From the NCBI GenBank assembly GCA_029255685.2, contig CM055312.2:29782703-29846702 (forward strand): a stretch of 64,000 bases of DNA. The letters run 5' to 3'. A program made the translations under genes and the position numbers. The DNA comes from Silene conica (lineage: Eukaryota > Streptophyta > Magnoliopsida > Caryophyllales > Caryophyllaceae). Below, in pieces: positions 22,064 to 31,629 of the stretch (positions are counted from its first letter, which is position 1; each line of letters begins with the position of its first letter). Under the pieces are notes generated by a model, which did not search any database, had not been told where the DNA came from, and saw only the letters and a program-made list of their open reading frames with translations.

Positions 22064-22223
22064 GAACTTCGTCCCGAAGTTCGTCCATACCTAGGTGGCA
22101 AAACCATCAACTCAAACAACCTTGAAACACAAATATTATACAACAGTCTGCATAAACTTACTTAAATCACAAAATGTCACATTCCACCCCCCTTAAAGAA
22201 AAGTTACGTCCGCGTAACTTACC

Positions 22224-23475
22224 TCAATCAAACAAATGCGGATAACGCTCTCTCATGGATGCCTCAGGCTCCCATGTAGCCTCCTCCTGATTATGATTGG
22301 TCCACAGGACCTTCACCAAGATCGTCTCTCCGTTGCGAGTTTTCCGCACCTTTCTGTCTAGAATTTCTTTCGGAGTCTCAATGTATGCCAACTGCTCATC
22401 TACCTCAATCACCTCGTGCTGAAGTACATGCGATGAGTCACTCACATATTTCCTCAACTGGGACACATGGAACACATTGTGGACCTTGGATAGGGTTGGA
22501 GATAAAGCTAAGCGATATGCCACCTCTCCAACTCTGTCCAAAATCTCAAATGGTCCAATAAATTTCTGACTCAGCTTGCCGCGCTTGCCGAATCTCATCA
22601 CACCCTTCATCGGAGAGACTTTCAGTAGTACTTTCTCCCCGGCCTCAAATGAAATATCGCTCCTCTTCAGATCGGCATAGCTTTTCTGTCTATCCTGAGC
22701 GGCGCGCATGCTCTGTCGGATAATCTGAACCTGCTCCACCATCTCCTGGATCATATCAGGGCCTAAAGTCACGACGTCGGCCCGGTCATCCCAACACACA
22801 GGACTTCTACACTTCCTCCCATACAGAGCCTCGAAAGGGGCCATGCCTATGCTCGCATGATAACTGTTATTATAAGAAAACTCGATCAATCCCAGTCGAT
22901 CCTCCCAAGATCCTCCGAACTCCAGTACACAAGCTCTCAACATGTCCTCAAGAGTCTGAATCGTTCTCTCAGTCTGACCATCAGTAGCTGGATGGAAAGC
23001 TGTACTCATCTTTAATTGGGTACCCAACGCTGCCTGCAACTCCTGCCAAAATCTGGATATAAACCTCGAGTCTCGATCTGAAACAATATCCTTGGGTACG
23101 CCATGTAGTTTGACCACATTCTGAACATATGACTCAGCCAACTCGGCCTTACTCCAGGTATCTTTCATTGGAATAAAGTGAGCTGACTTAGTCAAACGAT
23201 CCACGATCACCCAAATCATGTTGTTGCCCCTCTGGGTGCGAGGCAACCCCACGATAAAGTCCATCGAAATATTCTCCCACTTCCACTCTGGCACATCTAA
23301 AGGCTGAACTTTCCCTTGAGGTCTCTTGTGCTCCCCTTTCACCCTCTGACATGTCAAACACCTGGAAACAAACTCAGCGACTTCCTTCTTCATGTTCGGC
23401 CACCAAAACGTCTTCTTAAGGTCCTTATACAGTTTGTCACCCCCTGGGTGAACAGAATAGGGAGTAGCATGAGCT
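22224..23475 (-). pseudogene. Gypsy-B integrase with chromodomain-like C-terminus
   Basis: The open frame is 23393-22224, with homology continuing upstream to the frameshift near 23490 (HPGGDKLY...FWWPNMKKEV). Landmarks in the 389-residue frame are CLTC (residues 12-15) of the HHCC zinc site, the catalytic triad D45 (SMDFIVGLP), D106 (SDRDSRF) and E142 (DGQTERT), GRKCRSPVCW, and [15 protein letters not shown]. The tail is EILDRKVRKTRNGETILVKV...EEATWEPEASM, the shortened chromodomain. All catalytic residues are present. It is separated from the RT/RNase H frame by a one-base insertion, so it would not be made as part of a full Gag-Pol. Confidence 0.92.
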
Positions 23476-25611
23476 TCAGTCAGGATTCTTCTTCTTTAGT
23501 TCCCCTACATCTGGAACACACCATCGCCCACTGAACCTCAAGCTACCATCAGTATGAATACTGAACTTGGATGCAGACTCTCCACCCTCACTCTCCAACA
23601 TCTTGCGCCATTTCTGGACTCTCGCATCATTCCTTTGTAACTCCCGAATCTCCCCATACAACTCGGGCTCCATCGTTAGATCACTAAGAGCATCCCCTTT
23701 CCTGATCATGAAAATTCCCATCTCCCTTAACTCACTATGCAACCTCACTCTCGATCTGGCACAATCCAAAGCATGGACAGATTTTCTACTTAGGGCGTCA
23801 GCTACCACATTTGCCTTGCCTTCGTGATAGATAATCTGCATATCATAGTCTCCAATTAATTCTATCCACCTCCTCTGTCGCATGTTCAATTCTCTCTGGG
23901 TGTAGATATACTTCAGGCTCTTATGATCAGAAAACACCTTAAAAGTGGCTCCATAAAGGTAATGACGCCACAATTTCAGTGCAAAGACCACAGCGCCCAA
24001 CTCCAAATCATGAGTCGGATAATTCTCTTCATAGGTCTTCAACTGGCGAGAAGCATACGCGATCACTCTCCCATTCTGCATTAGCACACAACCCAACCCA
24101 TGCTTGGAAGCGTCGGTGTATACTTCGAAATTATCACTTCCAACTGGCAAGGCCAGGATAGGAGCTGTTGTCAGGCGTTCCTTAAGAGTCAGGAATGCCT
24201 TCTCACAACTCTCATCCCAGACAAAACGGTTCTCCTTCCTCATTAACGACGTCAACGGCTTTGCTATCTTCGAAAAGTCTTTGACGAATCTCCGGTAATA
24301 ACCTGCTAACCCCAGAAAACTTCGGATCTCACTCACATTCTTCGGACTTTGCCACTTAGTCACAGCTTCAATTTTACTAGGGTCAACAGATACCCCTTCT
24401 TTGGAAATGACATGCCCCAAAAACGCCACTTTCTCCAACCAGAATTCACACTTACTCAACTTAGCATTGAGTTTATGTTCTTCCAAAGTCTGAAGTACCT
24501 TCCTCAAATGATCTTCGTGCTCCTCTTCATTCTTGGAATATACCAGGATATCATCGATAAATACCACCACGAATTTGTCGAGATACGGGCTGAAGACTCG
24601 ATTCATCAAGTCCATGAACACAGCTGGAGCATTAGTCAATCCAAAGGGCATAACCACAAATTCATAGTGGCCATACCTCGTTCGGAAAGCGGTCTTCGGA
24701 ATATCTTCATCCTTTATCCTCAATTGATGATACCCGGACCTCAAATCAATCTTGGAGAAAACCCCGGCTCCACTCAACTGATCGAACAAGTCGTCATATC
24801 TCGGCAAAGGGTAACGGTTCTTGATAGTCACATTGTTCAGCTCTCGGTAGTCAACACACAACCTCAAACTCCCATCCTTCTTCTTCACAAACAGAACTGG
24901 TGCACCCCAGGGCGACACACTGGGTCGAATGAACCCTTTTTCAGCTAGTTCATCCAACTGCTTCTTCAATTCCTCCATCTCTTTAGGTCCCATACGGTAA
25001 GGTGATTTAGATATCGGTCCCGCTCCTGGTTTGAGGTCAATGGAAAATTCCACTTCCCTCCTCGGCGGTAACCCTGGAACGTCGTCTCTAAAAACTCCCT
25101 CAAACTCCCGTACCACAGGTATCTCACTAGTCTTGGGGGTCTCAGCCTCACAATCCCACATTTGGCATAGGATCAGGCTCTCTCCTTTCCTCAAGCCAGA
25201 CTTAAGGTTATTGACAGAAATGAATTTGATTTTTGGTTTAACTCGGTATCCTTTGTAAGACACCCTCACTCCCTTAGGTCCCTTCAAGGAAATTTTCTTT
25301 TGATAGCAGTCGATGAAAGCTCGATACTTCCCTAGCCAGTCCATTCCTAGAATCACCTCAAAGCCCCCAAGAGGAAACTCTATGAGGTCACAATAGAAGA
25401 TTGCTCCCCCGATTTTGATGGGTACACTACCATATACTCTATTACAGACTATCGTCTCACCTGATGGTATGGTCACTGGGTCCGCGATCCAATCAAATCT
25501 CTCAAGTCCCAAAGCCTTAACATGCTCTCTAGACACAAACGAATGGGTGGCACCGGAATCGAAAAGTACGAAGGTAGGTTTAGAGTTTACAAGAAAAGTA
25601 CCGGTTACCAC
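23476..25611 (-). pseudogene. Gypsy-B protease, reverse transcriptase and RNase H
   Basis: In the 711-residue frame the protease active site FDSGATHS is at residues 17-24. RT motifs are [16 protein letters not shown] (about 244-259), [10 protein letters not shown] (287-296), and catalytic FIDD at 351-354. RNase H carries [14 protein letters not shown] (about 498-511), [15 protein letters not shown] (about 561) and VADALSRK (about 603). The frame ends in ELKKKNPD-stop because an extra A near 23489-23495 shifts the reading; gypsy-C has GAAGAAGATCC there. The initial Met is internal: gag lies just upstream in the same frame, across a UAG. Confidence 0.92.
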
Positions 25612-25632
25612 ATGCGCATCCTCCTGAGCTAC

Positions 25633-26835
25633 CTACTTTCCCATGGCAAAGAGCTTGCCACTGGACTTGGCTCCACTCTGGCTGGCAGAAGATGTCCCAG
25701 CCTGCTGATTTCCTTCTGTTCCCGTCCTCTGATTGCTTCCATTCCCCTGGTTCTGGTTCTGGTACGAGCGGTTCTGATAGTTATTATAGTTCCTCTGATA
25801 GTTGCTGCTGCCTCCCGACTTCGCACCCCCACCATAGTTTGCCATGGGTGTGCGATAGCCACTGCTGCCATAGGTCTGAGTGCGAGATCCCTGATATCCG
25901 GATGTAGGTGTGCGGTAACCCCCGGACTGATTCCCTCCAGAAGAGCGACATACTGCCTGTTTGTGCCCAATCTTTCCGTAGCCGAAACAGACCATTCCCA
26001 CTGAACCACTACCAGAACCTCCACTCCTGAAGTTGCCCCCACTCTGGTTCCTCCCACCACCAGAGGCATTACTCCCGAAATACCCACTGTACTTGTTATT
26101 ACTTGGCTTTTTCGATCCTGAACCCTCAGCTACTAGTTCAGCCTTCCTCTTTTCTGACTTGGACTTCTTGTCCGCCTTAATTATATCCGAAAGCCTCTCC
26201 GCCGCCCCAGCCCTTAAATAGATGTCACGGACTGTGGTAGGCGGAGCTGCAATCAGTCTCTTCTTGACGGCGATTGATAACCCCCTCTCAAATTTCATTG
26301 CTAGCATGGCATCGTCGAACCCCATGTCTCCCACACAGTGTACCAGCTGGATGAATTTCCTGTAGTAAACCTCTACAGTCATGTCCTCCGACATCTGGAA
26401 TGAGTCGAACTCCTCCCTCAGCTTGCTCCTTTGGAATTCTGGTAGAAACGCCTCGTTCAGAACCCCCTTGAATGCGTCCCACAGAACAAACGCGGATCCA
26501 CCCTCTGTAGCTGCTTCCCGGATCTCTCCCTTATTCGCGGTCCACCAGTCCCCAGCCATACCCCTCAGATAGTGGGCAGCCTGGTCTACCCTTAATTCTT
26601 CAGGGCAGTCCACCAACTCGAACAGGTTACCGAATTCCCGGCACCAAGCTCCTAGCAGATGAGGTTCCCCCTCCCCAGTGAATTGGGTAGGGTGATGTCT
26701 TGCGATGATTGTGCTCATTTTCGCGGAGTCCATACGTTTGGCCTTTAGGGCCTCATTTTCAGCTATCAACCGGTCCACCTCCTCTTGGGTGATGTTAACG
26801 GCATTATCTCTTCGCGGAGGCATACTATAATACAA
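25633..26835 (-). pseudogene. Gypsy-B gag, knuckle-damaged
   Basis: The 400-residue frame starts MYYSMPPRRDN; the second Met (MPPRRDN) is the likelier start. Gag landmarks are LIAENEALKAKR, HHPTQFTGEGEP, AAHYLRGMAGDWW, VEVYYRKFIQLVHCVGDMGF, a Gly/Ser/Asn-rich linker and one zinc knuckle. The knuckle reads CFGYGKIGHKQAVC, so the second cysteine is Tyr, whereas gypsy-C has [14 protein letters not shown]. The frame ends MGK-UAG; gypsy-C reads through with MGKQAAQED. Both differences are single G-to-A or C-to-T type changes. Programmed UAG readthrough between gag and pol is a conceivable alternative, but gypsy-C argues for a plain nonsense change. Confidence 0.9.
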
Positions 26836-27357
26836 CAGAAAGACATGAGTCCCGACTTATGTGGGCGCACATTAGGGTTAGGGCTAAATTCCCTAAACGA
26901 TAAAATCTATCATCAGCTATCAAATTGAATAATCAGGAAACTATAACATGGCTCGGGATCACATAACCGCATATCAATAGACATGATGATAGAAGGAGTA
27001 CTAATCATGTTTCAAATCACTTAACATATCACATCAACATACACCCTTTCCCAACAGTTAAAGATTCCTTCATGTTCATGCCCCTTCCGGCTTTTCAAAA
27101 GTCACGTATACTTAGAATTCTCATAACTTACTTGTCACAGTATGCTATCACTTCCACCACCTCCTATTCTACCCTTTTCTCTCGTATATGCACTCTGGGT
27201 TCCCGGGTAAAACTGATAGGGCCAATGGTTCGGTGTGAGGGGGCCCCAGACTCATACTTTGCCTTTAGTGTGCTCCTAACAGTCCTATCCCGGGGTTCAT
27301 TTTATTTAGACTCTCCTACATTCATTGGGTTCATTAGGTTAGGCCTGAGGATCGTTC
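26836..27357 (-). other. Gypsy-B untranslated leader
   Basis: About 520 bp between the primer site and the gag start, with no reading frame of interest. It is closely similar to the gypsy-C leader at 62976-63501. The ORF at 27072-27377 on the plus strand is its shadow. Confidence 0.8.
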
Positions 27358-27369
27358 GCTCTGATACCA
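27358..27369 (-). promoter_or_regulatory. Gypsy-B primer binding site
   Basis: The minus strand reads TGGTATCAGAGC, the exact complement of the initiator tRNA-Met 3' end, 3 bp from the 5' LTR. Confidence 0.9.
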
Positions 27370-27372
27370 CTT

Positions 27373-28376
27373 TGTAACACCCCCATTTATTTAAGGTCCT
27401 GTACTAGGACTCCTCTGATAAATAAAGGTGTTACCATCTCGGTTTCCCGAGGCAGTAGATACAAAGAAAGATAAACAGTACTTTAACTTAGATTTAAACT
27501 CAAAACATGTTCTTACATAACCAAAATATATAAAACTGTTTTGTTCAAAATAAAGGTACAACTCATCAACTGCTATTATGTCATCTAGACTCTAGGCAAG
27601 TCCGGGTCCGCTGCTTCTCCCTTCCCAAAGCTCCCAAAGTCTTATACCTGTCAATCTGCTCCCCAATACATGGTTCATCACAGGTGATCACGAATACACA
27701 GGGTCAACCACGAGGTTGAGTAGAGAAACTGTAAACAAACCACATTACTATAAATAGAAAGTCAAGCTTCTCCACTCCGAATCGCAGCCCCTTTTTATCT
27801 CCACACCAAACACAGACCCTTTATCTCCACACCAATCACAGACCCTTTATCTCCGCACCATACACAGACCCTTTATCTTCGCACCACATCGTATCACAGA
27901 ATTATATATCACAGTATACCAATCATATAACAATATAGATAAGCATGGTTAATATCAACCAATAACAGATTACACATCTCATATTCGTAGTATTCCCCTA
28001 CCTCGTAACTGCAGAAGAAAATGACAAAGTGAACAACTGTTCTCAAAAGTGCTCCACACGAAAACTTCCACCTAAAAGTATATTATTTAATTAATAAACT
28101 CCCTAATTCTCGTAAAACATGTACACATTCTATTTATAGAAACTTCCTATATTTAGAAAGTTTTCCCAACAACCGAGTTACTCAAAATAGTAACTCTCTA
28201 AATATAGTAGCTTCTAAAAATAGTAACTCCCACAATTAAATAAACACTTGGGTTTTGAAATTCAAAAACTAAATCTTTACCATAAATACTAATTATATAA
28301 ATACCATAAATATCATATTGCCTCATAAATACAAATATTCTAAAGCCATCAATAGAAATAATAAAAATAGTAACAA

Positions 28377-28474
<98 letters not shown>

Positions 28475-29684
28475 TAACACCTTCTTTATCACGGCCCAAC
28501 ACCCGACACACCACAATTAACCCCTCCTAACTCCACCGTTAAATCACCACTACCACCAACCACCACGGCCCCGCGTACCCAGTATTACCAACAACTCCAG
28601 CGACCACTGCCCACCAGGTCGCCGGCCACCAGTGGTTTGAACCAACCCCATAACTTCGCCCGAGAGACTCACGCGACCCCTCGGCAGACCCTCCTTGACA
28701 CCCCTGTCGACGGCCCACCAGACCAACCCACCACGTACCACTGACACCAACATGCTCCCTGGACACCAGACGCCTAACCACGGTGGTACCACCGCGTCGA
28801 CCTCCCCCGAGTCAACGGTGGTACCATCCCCCAAACCACCCTGTACACGCATTCCCCAAAACAGAGCCGAACAGAGGAAACGAATCCCCCTGTCAACAAC
28901 TCGTCACTCGTCTGAACCCACCGTGCCTACCACCAAGACGACCTCCTGACTACCACCCAACTTTCTGACTTCTGACCCGTACCAAAAAAAACACGAAACC
29001 CAATCTGACACCTACACTAACATAACCTGGTCGTGACAACAGAGAAAACGCCAACCCAGAACTCCTCACTGACCCGTAACAAACCGCCCTTAGCCACCGC
29101 CTTTACCCCAAACGACCACCACCGACTCCACCACGTATAACATTACATGACATACTATGCAAATCACACAAAACGAATAAGAAAAGAAGACTTAAAACAT
29201 GATTACTTATGTGACTAAAACCACATATCAAAACAGGAAGATAACGATGTGTGAGACATACCAGAATCCTACTCAATTCGAACCACCTAGTCCTGACCCA
29301 CGACCACCGTGCTCGGTCTCTTTTACTACTCTGGGGTGGCGGCTATGCGTGTGAGTTGTTTGAAATGAAAATAGGGTAAAGCCTTGGTCACGATGGAGTG
29401 TTAAAATATGACGGCAGAGGGGCTGCTCGTAGGGTTTAGATGAGTTGTTTCCATAGCTTAAGCCGTGGGCTTGGATGATAGTACACATCCCAAGGCCCAA
29501 ATAACGTAATAGGTGGTCTAGGGATCGATCCCCACCATAACATAAACATAGCATTAGAAGTCTAGGGTTCGAACCCTCCTAACACCTATTCATACAGCTC
29601 GGTTTTATTGCTCGAAAACGTAAGGTAACCCATTGACATAACTATTAAACTTAACTATCGAATCTCGATTTTAGAGGTATTACA
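27373..29684 (-). repeat. Gypsy-B 5' LTR (2312 bp)
   Basis: Matches 19800-22045 with a small number of substitutions and an expanded (AAT)n at 28378-28473. The poly-Asn and poly-Leu frames at 28318-28530 come from this repeat. The palindrome GGGTTCGAACCC is at 29565-29576. Confidence 0.93.
28378..28473 (+). repeat. AAT microsatellite, expanded allele (gypsy-B 5' LTR)
   Basis: About 32 uninterrupted AAT units. The two LTRs were identical at insertion, so about 22 units were gained here or lost in the other LTR since then. Confidence 0.95.
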
Positions 29685-29689
29685 GTTAG

Positions 29690-31560
29690 GGCTTGGATGT
29701 GTGTTGATGCAGAGTGGTAAGGTGATTGCTTTTTCTTCCAGCCAGCTGCGAGTTCATGAGGTGAACTATCCTACACATGATCTTGAGTTGGCTGCTGTTG
29801 TTCGTGCCTTGAAGATGTGGCGTCATTACTTGATTGGTTCTCATTGTCGCATTTTCACGGATCATAAGAGCTTGAAGTACATTTTCACCCAGAAGGACCT
29901 TAATATGCGACAACGTCGTTGGTTAGAGTTGGTTAAGGACTATGATATTGAGTTGTTGTATCATGAGGGTAAGACCAATGTTGTTGCTGATGCGCTTAGT
30001 CGCAAGACTTCTCATTCGCTGAGTGTTATGCGTGTGTTGCCAGAGGAGCTTTGTTCTGAGTTCAGGAAGTTGAGATTAGAGATGGTTGGTAGTGGATTTG
30101 ATTGGTTATCTGCTATGACTGCTGAGCCGACATTGTATTGGGAGATTCGTAAGGGCTTGCCTACAGATGCTGCTTACCAGAAGTTCGAGGCCAAGATTGC
30201 TAGTGGTGAGGCACAGGATTTTGTCATTTGCCCTGATGGTTTTCTTCGTTTCCGAGGCCGGATGTATGTGCCAGATGTACATGATTTGAGGAAGAGAGTA
30301 TTGGATGAGGCTCATTTGACGCCTTATTCTGTTCATCCGGGTAGTGAGAAGATGCACAAGGACCTTAGACTTTTATTTTGGTGGCCAGGGATGAAGAAAG
30401 AGATTTTGGACTTTGTGAGTAGGTGTTTTACTTGTCAGCAAGTCAAGATTGAGCATAAGAGACCTGGTGGTCTGCTACAGCCGCTCTATGTTCCTCAGTG
30501 GAAATGGGAGTGTATTTCGATGGATTTCGTGAATGCTTTGCCTAAGACAGTTGGAGGCAAGGATGTTATTTGGGTTGTGGCCGATAGGTTGACCAAGTGT
30601 GCCAGATTTGTACCTATTCGTGAGACTTGGGATATGGACCGCCTAGCCAAGGCCTACATCGCTGAGATAGTTCGCTACCATGGTGTCCCGAGAGAGATTG
30701 TTTCCGACCGTGATCTGCGTTTCTGTTCCAGATTTTGGAAGGCTCTTCAGGAGGCTATGGGTAGCCGTCTACTGATGAGTACAGCGTTCCATGCCGCGAC
30801 TGATGGACAGTCCGAGAGGACGATTCAGACTTTAGAGGACTTGCTCCGTGCTTGTGCACTTGACTTCCAGAGTTCGTGGGAACAATGTCTTCCGTTGGTT
30901 GAGTTTTCGTACAACAACAGTTTTCACTCGTCGATTGGTATAGCTCCGTATGAGGCGCTCTATGGTAGGAAGTGCCGTAGCTTGATCTGTTGGGATCAGT
31001 CGAGCGACGTGCATGATTTAGGACCTGACCAGTTGGATGCGACGATTGATCACGTTCAGCTTATCAGAGGTAGGATGAAGGCCGCACAGGATCAGCAGAA
31101 ATCTTATGTAGACATTCGTCGAAGACCTCTTGAGTTTGAGGTGGGTGACAGAGTTTTTCTTCGTGTTTGTCCGATGAAGGGCGTCAAGAGATTTGGTGAC
31201 AAGGGCAAATTGAGTCCTAAGTATATTGGGCCGTTCGAGATCGTGAAGAGGATTGGTGCTGCTGCTTACCGATTGGACTTGCGTCCTAGTTTGGGCAAGG
31301 TTCATAACGTCTTTCATGTTTCACAGCTCCGTAAGTACGTTAGTGACCCTAGTCACGTGCTTCATAGAGAGATCGATAACCTAGAGTCGAGTCTTGCTTT
31401 CGAGGAGCGTCCCGTGAAGATTTTGGATCGTCAGGACCGGAAGCTGAGGAGCAAGGTGGTGCCCCTAGTGAAGATCCTATGGCGTTGTGGCGACATTGAG
31501 GAGCAGACTTGGGAGACAGAGGCGTCGATGCGCGCTACGCATCTTTCTCTTTTCGATTGA
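29690..31560 (+). pseudogene. Gypsy-A RNase H, integrase and chromodomain-like tail (downstream half)
   Basis: Open from the insertion site to a TGA at 31558. RNase H landmarks are [35 protein letters not shown] and VVADALSRK. Integrase landmarks are the zinc-binding [11 protein letters not shown]...CFTCQQVK, the first Asp in [24 protein letters not shown], and the Glu in [17 protein letters not shown]. The C-terminus ([15 protein letters not shown], then [20 protein letters not shown] through [11 protein letters not shown]) is the shortened chromodomain typical of Tekay/Del-like elements, thought to guide integration into heterochromatin. This half has no internal stop. It is separated from RT by the 9.9-kb gypsy-B. 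Confidence 0.92.
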
Positions 31561-31606
31561 GGTATAGTTTACTTAGAATTTATCTTCGTTCAAGTTTCAA
31601 GGACGA

Positions 31607-31629
31607 AACTTATTAAAAGTTGGGGTGAT
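31607..31629 (+). promoter_or_regulatory. Gypsy-A polypurine tract region
   Basis: The purine-rich AAAAGTTGGGGTGAT directly precedes the 3' LTR start at 31630, the expected site of plus-strand priming. Confidence 0.7.

Larger units (their letters stand above)
19800..29684 (-). mobile_element. Gypsy-B: chromovirus LTR retrotransposon nested in gypsy-A, minus strand
   Basis: The LTRs are 19800-22045 (3' LTR of the minus-strand element) and 27373-29684 (5' LTR). On the plus strand both read TGTAACACCCCC...GGTATTACA. The target duplication is GTTAG (19795-19799, 29685-29689). The primer site (27358-27369), gag, protease, RT, RNase H, integrase, chromodomain-like tail and polypurine tract all lie in order on the minus strand. 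The coding part is interrupted by one UAG, one frameshift and a lost zinc-knuckle cysteine. The LTR length difference of 66 bp is explained by an AAT microsatellite. Confidence 0.95.

Noticed and set aside
28318-28530. Poly-Asn and poly-Leu reading frames
   Set aside because: They are translations of the AAT microsatellite in both directions; the same applies to 48802-49123.
29701-31560. A complete functional retrotransposon polyprotein gene
   Set aside because: The 619-codon frame is only the downstream half of gypsy-A pol, separated from RT by gypsy-B, and its gag has several stops.
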